NCBI RefSeq assembly: GCF_036746095.1
Contig: NZ_DAIOEU010000001.1
Location: 62,001-126,000 of the forward strand
Direction: 5' to 3'
Source: Dyella_B sp036746095
GTDB taxonomy: Bacteria > Pseudomonadota > Gammaproteobacteria > Xanthomonadales > Rhodanobacteraceae
DNA length: 64,000 nucleotides
The first letter of the stretch is position 1. Each line of letters starts with the position of its first letter. Below, in pieces: positions 43,040 through 52,781 of the stretch. The notes beneath the pieces are model-generated. The model made no database searches, was not told where the DNA came from, and saw only the letters and a program-made list of their open reading frames with translations. The translations under genes and the position numbers were made by a program.

Positions 43040-44374
43040 GTGTCGACGCCACAGACATTGACGCTCGTCGTGCAAGGCCCGCAGGCAGCGCAATTCGGCA
43101 GTCGCAGCCAGAAGAGTTTTCATGCGAAGGACGGCAGCATCGGGCGTTCGGAGGATTGCGACTGGGTGTTGAGCGCGTCCGGCGTATCGCGCGTGCACGC
43201 CATGGTGCGCTATCTCAACGGCATCTATTTCATCGAGGATCGCAGCACCAACGGCATGCTGCTCAATGGTTCGCCGCTGATCAAAGGCGATCCGGCGGCG
43301 TTGAAGAACGGCGACCGCCTGCAGATCGACACGTTCGAAGTTGCGGTGCGCATGGAGGCCGATAGCGAAACCATCGTGCAGATCGGGCCGCCGGTGGCGC
43401 ATCCGATGCCTGCGCCCGCACCACCGCCGGTATCGGCGGCTTTCAACAACGACCCACTGGATTTCGATTTCCTCAATCCCTTGCCGGCCGCACCATCGCC
43501 GTCGCGCGCTTCCTCGATCGACAGCCTGATTCCAGGCGTACAGCAGGCCCCGGGCAGTTCCGATCTTGATCCGCTCAGTTTCCTGGACGAACCGTTCGGC
43601 GCGTCCGCACCGGAACCGGCGCCCGCGCCGAGCTGGAATCATGCGCCCAGCGTCAATGATCACTTCCGCCCGCCGACCACGGACGTGCGCAAGCAGGCGA
43701 ACACCCTGCCGGAAAACTGGGACCTGACCACCGGCGATTTCGCCCCCGCACCCGCCGCTCCTGCGCCGCCTCCCGCACCGGAACCGGTCGTGGCATCACC
43801 GCCGCCACCACCGCCGCAGGCCGCCGTGCCGATACCATCGCCGGCACCGGTCGGCGCGTTGCCGCAAGACGTGGACCAGATCTTCCGCATCGTGGTCGAT
43901 GGCGTGATGGACGTGCTGCGCGCGCGCGCCGAGATCAAGAACACCTTCCGCTTGCCGGTCACGATCATCCAGCGCTCGGAAAACAACCCGCTGAAATTTG
44001 CGCTGGGTACCGATGAGGCCATGCAGAAAATCCTCGGGCCCGCCAATCCCGGTTTTCTTTCCGGCACGGCGGCGTTCCAGGATGCGTTCGAAGATATCCG
44101 CCTGCACCAGATGGCCATGCTGGCTGGCGTGCGCGCCGGTTTCGAAGCCTTGCTGATGCATTTCAATCCGGATCGCTTCGAGCATGACGTGGATGGCGGC
44201 AAGCGCGGCGGCGTGGCGTTTGGTGTCAAAGGGAAGTACTGGGACAAATACCGCGACAACTTCGAAGGCCTGGTGAAGAACCCGGACGATACGTTCCGGC
44301 GCTTGTTTGGGGATGAATTTGCGCGGGCGTATGAGGAGCAGTTGGCGCGGCTCAAGGGGAGTCGTCGTAAATGA
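43040..44374 (+). CDS. tagH: T6SS FHA-domain regulator TagH (Fha)
   Basis: 444 residues. TagH/Fha is the phosphothreonine reader of the T6SS switch; its phosphorylation or binding by PpkA licenses assembly. FHA domain about residues 10-100 (DGSIGRSEDCDW, SGVSRVHAMVRY, DRSTNGMLLNG). A long Pro/Ala-rich linker (about 115-290) follows, then the conserved C-terminal TagH domain (LKFALGTDEAMQKILG, GFLSGTAAFQDAFEDIRLHQ, RLFGDEFARAYEEQLARL). DSET111IVQIG just after the FHA domain resembles Thr motifs in PpkA and TssL. GTG start at 43040, with AGGGGATT upstream. Confidence 0.92.
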   Translation: MSTPQTLTLVVQGPQAAQFGSRSQKSFHAKDGSIGRSEDCDWVLSASGVSRVHAMVRYLNGIYFIEDRSTNGMLLNGSPLIKGDPAALKNGDRLQIDTFEVAVRMEADSETIVQIGPPVAHPMPAPAPPPVSAAFNNDPLDFDFLNPLPAAPSPSRASSIDSLIPGVQQAPGSSDLDPLSFLDEPFGASAPEPAPAPSWNHAPSVNDHFRPPTTDVRKQANTLPENWDLTTGDFAPAPAAPAPPPAPEPVVASPPPPPPQAAVPIPSPAPVGALPQDVDQIFRIVVDGVMDVLRARAEIKNTFRLPVTIIQRSENNPLKFALGTDEAMQKILGPANPGFLSGTAAFQDAFEDIRLHQMAMLAGVRAGFEALLMHFNPDRFEHDVDGGKRGGVAFGVKGKYWDKYRDNFEGLVKNPDDTFRRLFGDEFARAYEEQLARLKGSRRK

Positions 44375-44396
44375 ACACCCATGGTTCCACCTTCTC

Positions 44397-44514
44397 GTCA
44401 TTCCGGCGAAGGCCGGAATCCAGTGCAAACATGCTGTGCGCAGCACACAACATTTTTTTGTTGAGCGCTTCGCGCAACGTATTTGCACTGGATTCCGGCC
44501 TTCGCCGGAATGAC
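44397..44514. repeat. 118-bp nested-palindrome element (family A)
   Basis: Perfect 33-bp terminal inverted repeats (44397-44429 and 44482-44514), with an internal imperfect palindrome around a run of seven T. Fills most of the tagH-tssK spacer. Same design as 23060-23175 and 45941-46059. Confidence 0.88.
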
Positions 44515-44567
44515 GGCGGAGCCAGGCACTTGGCCAGCTTGAAAAGATTGCAAGACGGACCCGATAC

Positions 44568-45911
44568 ATGACGCAAAACAACAAAGTGGTTTGGAGCGAA
44601 GGCCTGTTCCTGCGGCCCCAGCATCTGCAGCAGCAAGAGCGTTACCTGGAGCGCTTCGTCGAAGTGCGCGCCGGTGCGCTGCGGCCTTATGCCTGGGGCT
44701 TCCACGAACTCGAACTGGAAGCGGACCTGCTGGCGATCGGCAAGATCGGCATTAAGCGCGCACGCGGCGTATTCCCCGATGGCACGCCGTTCTCCATGCC
44801 CGGCGACGATCCACTGCCGCCCGCGCTGGACGTGGATCCGAACTGGCGCGACCAAACGGTATATCTCACCTTGCCGCTGCGTTCGCCCACGCAACCCGAC
44901 AGTGGACGCCCGGAAGCCGCGCCGGAAAAACTGTTCCGTTACCGCGTGCGCGAAGCCGAAGTGCGCGATGCCTCCGGCAGCATGGACGGGCTTACCGTAT
45001 TGGAAGTCGGCGGCATGAGCAGCCGCCTGCTGCCGCAATCGCAACCGATGGAAGGCTTGTCGCAAATTCCGTTGGCGCGCATCGTCGAGTGCCGCGCCGA
45101 CCGCCGCGTGGTGTTGGACGACACCTTCATGCCGACCGGGCAAACTTGCCAGGCGGTGCCGCGGCTGGTGACCTTCCTTACCGAATTGCTTGGCCTGCTG
45201 CATCAACGCGGCGAAGCATTGGCCAGTCGCGTGGCGGTGACCGATCGCGGCGGCGCGGCGGAAATCGCTGACTTTCTGCTGCTGCAAGTGGTCAATCGTT
45301 ATCAGCCGTTGATCGCGCACCTGGCTTCCGCCCCGATTGCGCATCCGGAAGACCTCTATCGCATTGCCGTTGCCATGGCCGGCGAACTGGCTACCTTTAC
45401 CGCGCCGAGCAAACGCGCACAGGCGTTCCCGCTGTATCGCCATGAATTGCTACGCGAAAGTTTCGATCCGGTGATCATGGCATTGCGCAACAGCCTGAGC
45501 GCGGTGATGGAACAGACCGCCACGCCGATTCCGTTGCAGCAGCGCAAGTTCGGCGTGTGGGTGGCGGTGGTGCCGGACCTCACCTTGCTCGATACCGCCG
45601 CGTTCGTGCTCGCCGCCAAGGCAGACATGAAATCGGAAGACTTGCGTCGCCAGTTGCCGGCACAGTCGAAGATCGGTCCGGTGGAAAAAATCCGCGACCT
45701 GGTGAACCTGCAGTTGCCGGGCATCGTGGTGGCGCCGATGCCGGTGGCGCCGCGGCAGATCCCATACAACTCCGGCTTTCTGTATTTCGAATTCGACAAG
45801 AACTCGCAGATGTGGCGGATGCTGAAGACGTCCGGTGGGATCGCGTTCCACTTCGGCGAGGAATTTGCTGGGCTTGATTTGCAGTTGTGGGCGATTCGAG
45901 GCGGGACATGA
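44568..45911 (+). CDS. tssK: T6SS baseplate-membrane connector TssK
   Basis: 447 residues. TssK trimers link the baseplate to the TssLM membrane complex. Hallmarks: NKVVWSEGLFLRPQHLQQQE, ALRPYAWGFHELELEADLL, CQAVPRLVTFLTELLGLLHQ, HPEDLYRIAVAMAGELATF and LPGIVVAPMPVAPRQIPYN. Normal length, cytoplasmic. Flanked on both sides by 118/119-bp palindromic elements, which isolate it from tagH and tssL. Confidence 0.97.
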   Translation: MTQNNKVVWSEGLFLRPQHLQQQERYLERFVEVRAGALRPYAWGFHELELEADLLAIGKIGIKRARGVFPDGTPFSMPGDDPLPPALDVDPNWRDQTVYLTLPLRSPTQPDSGRPEAAPEKLFRYRVREAEVRDASGSMDGLTVLEVGGMSSRLLPQSQPMEGLSQIPLARIVECRADRRVVLDDTFMPTGQTCQAVPRLVTFLTELLGLLHQRGEALASRVAVTDRGGAAEIADFLLLQVVNRYQPLIAHLASAPIAHPEDLYRIAVAMAGELATFTAPSKRAQAFPLYRHELLRESFDPVIMALRNSLSAVMEQTATPIPLQQRKFGVWVAVVPDLTLLDTAAFVLAAKADMKSEDLRRQLPAQSKIGPVEKIRDLVNLQLPGIVVAPMPVAPRQIPYNSGFLYFEFDKNSQMWRMLKTSGGIAFHFGEEFAGLDLQLWAIRGGT

Positions 45912-45940
45912 CGTACGTCATTGCCAGTTCAGAGCGAGTC

Positions 45941-46059
45941 GTCATTCCGGCGAACGCCGGAATCCAGTCAAGTACGACGTGCGTAGCACACGATAATAAA
46001 AAATTTCGTGTGCTTCGCACGCCATATTTAAACTGGATTCCCGCTTTCGCGGGAATGAC
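45941..46059. repeat. 119-bp nested-palindrome element (family A)
   Basis: Outer arms 45941-45968 and 46032-46059 pair with a few mismatches (GTCATTCCGGCGAACGCCGG against CCCGCTTTCGCGGGAATGAC). Inner arms GTGCGTAGCACACGA and TCGTGTGCTTCGCAC pair with one mismatch around an A+T-rich loop. Third member of the family. Confidence 0.85.
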
Positions 46060-46100
46060 GGCCATGAAGGTGCACGGCACACGCTTGGAGCATTAAGAAC

Positions 46101-47417
46101 ATGAGCCAGAACAACGGCCCCAACGACGACATGCGCGACGCCACCATCGTGCGTCCGCACGGCTCCGCGCCGGCACCTGCGCCGGCAGCGCCGCCACCTT
46201 CCGCGGCACGCACACCCGCGCCGTATGCGCCATCGGCGGAAATCAACCAGTTCCTGGAAGGCGGCCCCAATCCGCTGGTGCAAGCAGCCAGCCCCTTGCT
46301 GCTGCTCGCGGTGCAATTGCGCCACAGCGTGGCCCCGCCGGATGCCATGCACCTGCGCGAACAGGCCATCGCGCAAATACGCCGTTTCGAAACCCTCGCG
46401 CAGGCGGCGAACATTCCGCAGCAAACCATCCTCGCGGCGCGCTACGTGCTGTGCACCATGCTCGATGAAGCCGTGCTCAACTCGCCCTGGGGCGAACACA
46501 GCGGCTGGGCGCAGAAAACGCTGCTGGTCACCTTCCACAGCGAATCCTACGGTGGCGCCAAGTTTTTCCAGATTCTCGAGCGCCTGTGTTCGGATTTCGC
46601 CAAGCACATCGACCTGATCGAACTGATGTACATCTGCCTGGCGCTGGGTTTTGCCGGCCGCTACCAGATCGAATCGGGTGGACGCGCCAAGCTCGCCGAT
46701 ATCCAGGAAGATCTGTACCGGCGCATCCAGGCGCAACGCGCCAAACCGGCGGACGAACTGGCGCCGCACTGGCGCGGCATCGAAGACCGCCGCAATCCGC
46801 TGATCCGCTACGTGCCGCTGTGGGTGGTGGCTGCGTTTGCGGCGGTGATCCTGCTCGGTGCGTTCCTGTTCTTCTACACGCGGCTCAATGCATTGTCCTC
46901 GCCGATCAGCGCGCAACTGGCGCAAATCGGCCTGGAAAACGGCACGCCGCCGGATACTTCGCGCCAGCTGCATCCGGCGCGCAAGAGCCTCAAGCAACTG
47001 CTGTCACCGGAAGAGCAGGCCGGCCAGCTCACCGTGGATGAAAAGCCCGATGGCGAGGCGATGGTGCGGCTTGCCGCCACCGGCATGTTCCCGTCCGGCG
47101 GCGTCGACGTGAGCGCGGATGAAATCCCGCTGCTGCACAAGATCACGGCTGCGCTCAATCAGGTGCAGGGCAGGGTGATCGTGGTGGGGCATACCGATGA
47201 CCAGCCGATCCGCTCGCTGAAATACAAGGACAACTTCGAGCTGTCCAGCGCGCGTGCGCACAGCGTGGCGCAGATCCTCGGCGACGGCCTGGACAATGCC
47301 GCGCGGATCGAATCCAGCGGCGCAGGGTCCTCGCAACCGATCGCGCTGCCGCCGGATACGCCCGACAACCGCACGCGTAACCGGCGCGTGGAAATCAAGT
47401 TCATTCCGGAGGATTGA
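46101..47417 (+). CDS. tssL: T6SS membrane-complex protein TssL with OmpA peptidoglycan-binding domain
   Basis: 438 residues. Cytoplasmic DotU/TssL domain (about 45-230: NPLVQAASPLLLLAVQLR, ARYVLCTMLDEAVLNSPWG, YICLALGFAGRYQ), one membrane helix (about 235-258) and a periplasmic OmpA-like domain (about 315-438: VVGHTDDQPIRS, LSSARAHSVAQIL, RTRNRRVEIKFI) that anchors the complex to peptidoglycan. The extreme N-terminus has RDAT15IVRPHG, resembling the phosphorylated N-terminal Thr of Agrobacterium TssL, and similar motifs occur three times in PpkA here. tssM follows after five bases. Confidence 0.96.
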   Translation: MSQNNGPNDDMRDATIVRPHGSAPAPAPAAPPPSAARTPAPYAPSAEINQFLEGGPNPLVQAASPLLLLAVQLRHSVAPPDAMHLREQAIAQIRRFETLAQAANIPQQTILAARYVLCTMLDEAVLNSPWGEHSGWAQKTLLVTFHSESYGGAKFFQILERLCSDFAKHIDLIELMYICLALGFAGRYQIESGGRAKLADIQEDLYRRIQAQRAKPADELAPHWRGIEDRRNPLIRYVPLWVVAAFAAVILLGAFLFFYTRLNALSSPISAQLAQIGLENGTPPDTSRQLHPARKSLKQLLSPEEQAGQLTVDEKPDGEAMVRLAATGMFPSGGVDVSADEIPLLHKITAALNQVQGRVIVVGHTDDQPIRSLKYKDNFELSSARAHSVAQILGDGLDNAARIESSGAGSSQPIALPPDTPDNRTRNRRVEIKFIPED

Positions 47418-47422
47418 ACCCT

Positions 47423-50400
47423 GTGAAGATTTTTGCGCTGTTCAAATCCGGTTGGTTCATTGCGCTGATCGGCATCATCCTGCTGTCGATCCTGATCTGG
47501 CTCGGCGGCCCTTATCTGGGCATTGGCGATTCGCAGCCGCTGGCCGGCGCCGTGGCGCGCCTGGTCACCATCATCGTGATCATCGCCATATGGGCGATCT
47601 GGTTGCAGGTGCAGCAGCTGCGTGCACGCAAGAAGGCGCAGCAGATGTCCGGCGACATGGTGTCGCAAGACGCCAAGCCCGTGGGCAACGATAGCGACCA
47701 ACGTAGCACCGCCGAACGTACGCAGCTGCAGGGTCGCTTCCAGGAGGCGGTCGACACGCTGCGCAAGACCAAGCGTGGCGGCAACCTCTATACGTTGCCG
47801 TGGTACGTGGTGATCGGTCCGCCGGGTTCCGGCAAAACTACCTTATTGCAGAATTCGGGCCTCAATTTCCCGCTCTCCGATCGCTTCGGCAAGCAAGCGC
47901 TGCGCGGTGTCGGCGGTACGCGTAATTGCGATTGGTGGTTTACCGATGAAGCGGTGTTCCTCGACACCGCCGGCCGCTACACCATGCAGCAATCCGACCA
48001 GGCGGCGGATTCCTCGGCATGGGGCGAGTTCCTGAAATTGCTGCGCAAATACCGCAAGCGCCGCCCGATCAACGGGGTGCTGATCGCGATGAGCATGTCC
48101 GACTTGCTCACGCTGGACCAGAACGGCATGCAGGAACACGTGCAGGCGATCCGCCGCCGTCTGGACGAGCTGTCCACGCAGTTGCGCATCGGCGTGCCGG
48201 TGTACCTGGTGCTGACCAAGTGCGACCTGATCGCCGGCTTTACCGAATTCTTCGACGATCTCAGCCCGGAACTGCGCAGCCAGGTGTGGGGCGCGTCGTT
48301 CCCGGTCGATCAGACCATGAATGGCAGCGCGGCCAAGCAATTCAGCAGCGAATTCGAATTGCTGTTGAACCGCTTGCACACGCGCATCCTGAGCCGCCTG
48401 CACGCGGAACGCGATCCGAATCGGCGCGGCGCCATCCTGTCGTTCCCGCAGCAATTGGGTGCATTGCGCGAAACCCTGCGCCAGTTCGTCGAAGGCGTGT
48501 TTACCGGTTATGCCTATGGAACGCCGCCGCTGTTGCGTGGCGTGTACCTCACCTCCGGCACGCAGGAAGGCACGCCGATCGATCGCATGATGGCGGCGGT
48601 GGCGCGTACCTTCGGCCTGGATGCCGCGCAAGTGCATACACCCGGCGCGCAGCAGCGCACGTTCTTCGTCGAGCGCCTGCTGAAGGATGTGCTGTTTCGC
48701 GAATCCGGTTTTGCCGGCACCAATCCGAAACTGGAGCGGCAGAAGATCCTGCTGCAGGCTGCGTCGTATCTGGGCGTACTGGTCGTGACGGTGCTGTTGC
48801 TGGCCGGTTTCCTTGAAAGCTATGGGCGCAACAGTGCGTACCTTACGCAGGTCGAAGATGCGCTGAAGAACTATCCGGCCACCAGCGACGTCTCCGGTGC
48901 CACCACGCAGAAGGATTATTTCGCGCGCGTGCTGGAACGGCTGGAAGGTTTGTCCGGCGTGCAGGACATTGCGCAGCAGTACAAAGACAACGTGCCGCTG
49001 TCGATGCGTTTCGGCCTGTTCCAGGGCCACGCGGTAGGTAGCGAAGTGCACGACGCCTACGTGCGCGAACTCAACGGCCTGCTGCTGCCTGGCGTGGCAT
49101 CGCAGTTCCGCACCGGGCTGACCACCAGCGCGAGCGATCCGCAGGCGTTGTACTACTACCTCAAAGGCTATCTGATGCTGGGCGAGCCCAAGCACCAGAA
49201 CGCCGATGAGCTAGTGGCGCTCACCGATATCGAATGGCGCAAGATCTTCCCCAACGATGCCGTGCTGCAAAAGGCGCTGGGCAAGCACTTCCATGCACTG
49301 GTCGGGCAGCCGGGACAGCTGCGTCCGCTGCACCTGGATGATCAACTGGTGGAGCAGGCGCGCAGCACGCTGCGCACGGCCGATCTTTCCACGCTGATCT
49401 ATGGCAGCTTGAAACTCAGCATGGACAGCTCGGACCACGCGCCGCTGCAGCTGGACAAGGAGCTGGGCCTGCTCGGCAACGTATTCCGCCGCGGCAGCGG
49501 TGCGCCGCTGTCCGAGCCGATCCCGGCGCTCTACACGCAGCCGGTGTTCGCGATGGAGGTGAACAAGGGCATCGAAGCAGCGGTGAAGCAATTCACCCAG
49601 GACGATTGGGTGTTCGGTACAGGCAAGATCGATGCGATCCAGCAGGCCAGGCTCGCGCAACAGGTGCTGGCGCTGTATCAGCAGGATTACATCAAGGTGT
49701 GGGATGCGTTGCTCAACGATCTGCAGTTGCAGCCCATCACCAATATCCAGGATGCCAGCGCCACCGCAGCGAAACTGTCAGGCCCCAGTTCGCCGCTGAA
49801 ATCGCTGCTGATGGTGGTGCGCGACAACACGCACGACCTGCTGCGTGCGCCGCCGGAAAGCGATGCCGACAAGGCGGAAGGCGCCTTGAAGAAAGCCGCG
49901 GAAAAGAAGGCCGAACAGCGTGCGGAGCAAACGGCCGTGATGCGCGCGCTGGCCAGTGCCGGCGTCAAAGCCAATGGCGGCGAAGGGCAGGCCGCGCCCG
50001 CCAAACCAGGCGATGAGATCGCCGCGCACTTCGACACGCTCAACAAGCTCACCGAGGGCGGACCCGGCAGCACGCCGATCGACCATACACTGAGCGTGCT
50101 CGACCAACTCAGCAAGACCTTGCTGACCATGACCGATTTCAGCAGCGCGGCGGGCCAACCCAATCCGCAATTGCTGATGGCGCAGCAGGAAGCCTCGCAA
50201 CTGCCGCCGCCGGTTTCCGGTTGGGTGGCTGCGTTGACTGGCAAGAGCCAGGCGCTGGTCGCCACCGGCACCAGCGGTGCGCTCGGCGATGCGTTCCAAC
50301 AGACGGCCGGCAAGGATTGCGCGGACTTCACGCGTGGCCGTTATCCGTTCTCGCCGAACAGCGCCACGGATATTCCCTTGCAGAACTTCGGCGAATTGTT

Positions 50401-50965
50401 CGGCTATGGTGGCCGCTTCGACAGCTTCTACAAACAGACGCTGGACAAGCTGGTGGATGCCAGTGGCCCGACCTGGAAGTGGAAAACCGGCCCCGGCGCA
50501 GTGAGCGGTTCGCCCGGCATGCTCGCGCAAATGCAACTGGCCGACAGCATCAAGCAGATGTACTTCCGCAACAACGGCGCCACGCCGGAGGTGGATTTCA
50601 CCTTGGTTGCGCCATCGCTCGATCCTGGCATCGGCAAACTGGCCATCACGATCGACGGGCAGAAGTTCGAATACCAGCCGGGCAGCACCAGCAGCATGGG
50701 CATGAAGTGGCCTGGTCCGCAGCCTGGCCACGTGAGCATTTCCGCATGGGATACGAGCGGCAATTTGCTCAGCACGTTCGACTACCAGGGCGATTGGGCG
50801 TTCTTCCATGCCATGCAGGCCGCCAACCTGCAAAAGCAGTCCGACCTGCGCTATCTCGCCAGCTTCAACTTTGGCGGCCATGTCGCCAAAGTCACCGTGC
50901 AGGCGGACAACCTGAAGAATCCCTTCCTCAATACCACCGTGCAACGTTTCAGGTGTGGAGGTTGA
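47423..50965 (+). CDS. tssM: T6SS membrane-complex protein TssM (IcmF)
   Basis: 1180 residues. TssM spans the inner membrane and periplasm and contracts with the firing cycle. Two N-terminal helices (about 10-30 and 40-62), a cytoplasmic domain with intact Walker A GPPGSGKTT (about 131-139), NCDWWFTDEAVFLDTAGRY and VLTKCDLIAGF, a third helix (about 448-468) and a large periplasmic part ending RGRYPFSPNSATDIPLQNF ... GDWAFFHAMQAANLQ. GTG 47423 is preferred, with GGAGG ten bases upstream; TTG 47414 lies too close to that site. Confidence 0.96.
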   Translation: MKIFALFKSGWFIALIGIILLSILIWLGGPYLGIGDSQPLAGAVARLVTIIVIIAIWAIWLQVQQLRARKKAQQMSGDMVSQDAKPVGNDSDQRSTAERTQLQGRFQEAVDTLRKTKRGGNLYTLPWYVVIGPPGSGKTTLLQNSGLNFPLSDRFGKQALRGVGGTRNCDWWFTDEAVFLDTAGRYTMQQSDQAADSSAWGEFLKLLRKYRKRRPINGVLIAMSMSDLLTLDQNGMQEHVQAIRRRLDELSTQLRIGVPVYLVLTKCDLIAGFTEFFDDLSPELRSQVWGASFPVDQTMNGSAAKQFSSEFELLLNRLHTRILSRLHAERDPNRRGAILSFPQQLGALRETLRQFVEGVFTGYAYGTPPLLRGVYLTSGTQEGTPIDRMMAAVARTFGLDAAQVHTPGAQQRTFFVERLLKDVLFRESGFAGTNPKLERQKILLQAASYLGVLVVTVLLLAGFLESYGRNSAYLTQVEDALKNYPATSDVSGATTQKDYFARVLERLEGLSGVQDIAQQYKDNVPLSMRFGLFQGHAVGSEVHDAYVRELNGLLLPGVASQFRTGLTTSASDPQALYYYLKGYLMLGEPKHQNADELVALTDIEWRKIFPNDAVLQKALGKHFHALVGQPGQLRPLHLDDQLVEQARSTLRTADLSTLIYGSLKLSMDSSDHAPLQLDKELGLLGNVFRRGSGAPLSEPIPALYTQPVFAMEVNKGIEAAVKQFTQDDWVFGTGKIDAIQQARLAQQVLALYQQDYIKVWDALLNDLQLQPITNIQDASATAAKLSGPSSPLKSLLMVVRDNTHDLLRAPPESDADKAEGALKKAAEKKAEQRAEQTAVMRALASAGVKANGGEGQAAPAKPGDEIAAHFDTLNKLTEGGPGSTPIDHTLSVLDQLSKTLLTMTDFSSAAGQPNPQLLMAQQEASQLPPPVSGWVAALTGKSQALVATGTSGALGDAFQQTAGKDCADFTRGRYPFSPNSATDIPLQNFGELFGYGGRFDSFYKQTLDKLVDASGPTWKWKTGPGAVSGSPGMLAQMQLADSIKQMYFRNNGATPEVDFTLVAPSLDPGIGKLAITIDGQKFEYQPGSTSSMGMKWPGPQPGHVSISAWDTSGNLLSTFDYQGDWAFFHAMQAANLQKQSDLRYLASFNFGGHVAKVTVQADNLKNPFLNTTVQRFRCGG

Positions 50966-51026
50966 GCTGGACATGAATCAGTGCTGCGAAATTAAGCACG
51001 ACCAGGCCGCCGGAAACGCCACGTTC

Positions 51027-51170
51027 GTCATTCCAGCGAACGCTGGAGTCGAGTGCCTTTCGAGCCCAAGGTCGCTGGATTACAGATGGCTCCTGCCATC
51101 TGCCCTTCGGGCCGCCTTCGGCGTTCGCTACGGCATCCTGCCTTCGCAGTCCAGCTTTCGCTGGGATGAC
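51027..51170. repeat. Degenerate family A element between tssM and tagF
   Basis: Ends GTCATTCCAGCGAACGCTGG (51027-51046) and CCAGCTTTCGCTGGGATGAC (51151-51170) are family A arms, but the interior is longer and includes its own hairpin (CAGATGGC...GCCATCTG, 51083-51102). Probably an older copy or a separate insertion. Confidence 0.6.
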
Positions 51171-51209
51171 GGTAAGTGGGGATCGCCACTAAGTTCGGAG
51201 CCATAAGCG

Positions 51210-52781
51210 ATGAATCCGACAGGGGCGGGATTCTTCGGCAAACTTCCCAGCGCGGGCGACTTCGTGCAGCGCCGCTTGCCGTCGTCCTTCGTGGATGTGT
51301 GGGATCAACACTTCGAGCGCGCGGTGGACGCAAGCCGCCAGGCGCTGGGCACTGCCTGGCAGCATGCCTATCGCAGCAGCCCTGCATGGCGATTCCTGTT
51401 GTCGCCTGGTGTATGCGGCGCATCGGCATGGACGGGCGTGATGGGGCCGGCCGGCGATCGCGTGGGCCGCAGTTTCCCGATGGTGATTGCGGTGCCGTTG
51501 GATGATGCTGCGATGGCCGCGCAAGCCCTGCGCGATGGCGAACGCTGGTTCGCCGCCATGGAACACGTGCACGTCGCCGCGCAATCCGATGCCACCACCA
51601 GTGTCGAAACCTTCGACGCGCAATTGCTTGCCCTCGCCGGCATGCCGCTGGCGGCGCCGGCATCATGGATGGTGGATGGCCTGGAGCACGTCGCGTTCCA
51701 CAACGCCGGCCAATGGCGCATGCCGCTGCCGCGCGCACGCGCCGATGGCGATTTTCTTGCGCGCTTGTGGACGCGCGTCAGCGAGAGCGGCAGCGGTTGG
51801 TGCCTGTGGTGGACGCAAGGCGGCGGCCACGTACCGGCCAGCGTGTTGGTGACGCGCGGTCTGCCGGAACCGTCGAGCTATGCCGGCTTTCTCGATGCGC
51901 AGTACGCGGACGAGGGTTGGCAGACGCTCGGTACGTTCGAAGACACGCCGCATCAGCATCACCACGCACCGCATGTTTCCGTGACGGCGCCGGTCGTGGC
52001 GCCACCAACACGCACGGTGCTGCCGGACGACTTGAGCGAATTGTTCGCCGATCTGGTGCCGTCGGTATCGATGTCGGTGGCCGCCGGCATGGCAGCCGGC
52101 GAGGGCGCGCCGCCTTCGCAAAGCAACGGTGCCACCACCACTTATCGCAGCGATATCGCGCTGGCCCTGGTGGCCGCTGATGAAGGTGTCGCCGATGAGC
52201 GCCGGCAGGCTGCCGCGGCCGCCAATCAAGTCGCCAACGAGCTGCGCGCGGACGAGCTGGCCGGCGATCTGAAGGTGTTGAGCCAGCGCTTGCTGGCCTT
52301 GCATCCGCGGTTGCGTGAGCGCAGCGAAGACCTGATCAACCCGGTGCCGGAAGATGGCTCGGTGATCGCCGTGCATATCACCCGGCGCTGGGCCAACCTG
52401 CTGCGCATCGGCACCGCTGCGGCATGGCACTGGCATAAAGGTTCGCTGCAATCCCTGTTCGCCTCGGCGGCGACGCCCGGCGATGGCAACGCACTGGGCG
52501 GCGACTTCGACGATCTGCTGTTCACGCGTGCCGCACCGGTGGCGTCGGGCTTGGGCGGGCCCACCGAACCGCTGTGCGACGAAGTGGTATGTGCGGTGGA
52601 AGCGGGTGATCGTTTGCTGTTGGTTGCCACCCAAAACCTGGTGCAACTCGCACCGGACGTGTATGCGCGTGCGCTGGCCATGTCTTCCTGCGAAGAGGCG
52701 CGCGCACGCATCGCCGCCGCCGCCGGGCTTGGCAGCGAACCGGCCCGCTGGCCGCTGGCCGTGATCGAGGTGACTGCATGA
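51210..52781 (+). CDS. tagF: T6SS post-translational repressor TagF with degenerate PP2C-like C-domain
   Basis: 523 residues, over twice the usual TagF length. The N-terminal 200 residues are TagF/ImpM: TGAGFFGKLPSAGDFVQRRL, WRFLLSPGVCGASAWTGVM, GDRVGRSFPMVIAVPL. A low-complexity linker (about 245-300) leads to a C-terminal domain whose NPVPEDGSVIAVHI and VEAGDRLLLVATQNLV patterns resemble PP2C phosphatases but lack the metal-binding DG and DN aspartates. It may be a pseudophosphatase. TagF restrains T6SS assembly independently of PppA. The stop overlaps the pppA start (ATGA). Confidence 0.88.
   Translation: MNPTGAGFFGKLPSAGDFVQRRLPSSFVDVWDQHFERAVDASRQALGTAWQHAYRSSPAWRFLLSPGVCGASAWTGVMGPAGDRVGRSFPMVIAVPLDDAAMAAQALRDGERWFAAMEHVHVAAQSDATTSVETFDAQLLALAGMPLAAPASWMVDGLEHVAFHNAGQWRMPLPRARADGDFLARLWTRVSESGSGWCLWWTQGGGHVPASVLVTRGLPEPSSYAGFLDAQYADEGWQTLGTFEDTPHQHHHAPHVSVTAPVVAPPTRTVLPDDLSELFADLVPSVSMSVAAGMAAGEGAPPSQSNGATTTYRSDIALALVAADEGVADERRQAAAAANQVANELRADELAGDLKVLSQRLLALHPRLRERSEDLINPVPEDGSVIAVHITRRWANLLRIGTAAAWHWHKGSLQSLFASAATPGDGNALGGDFDDLLFTRAAPVASGLGGPTEPLCDEVVCAVEAGDRLLLVATQNLVQLAPDVYARALAMSSCEEARARIAAAAGLGSEPARWPLAVIEVTA

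Noticed and set aside
42225..46059. CRISPR-like spacing of repeated sequences
   Set aside because: The repeats are palindromic, few, unevenly spaced and lie between T6SS genes; there is no array of unique spacers and no cas gene.
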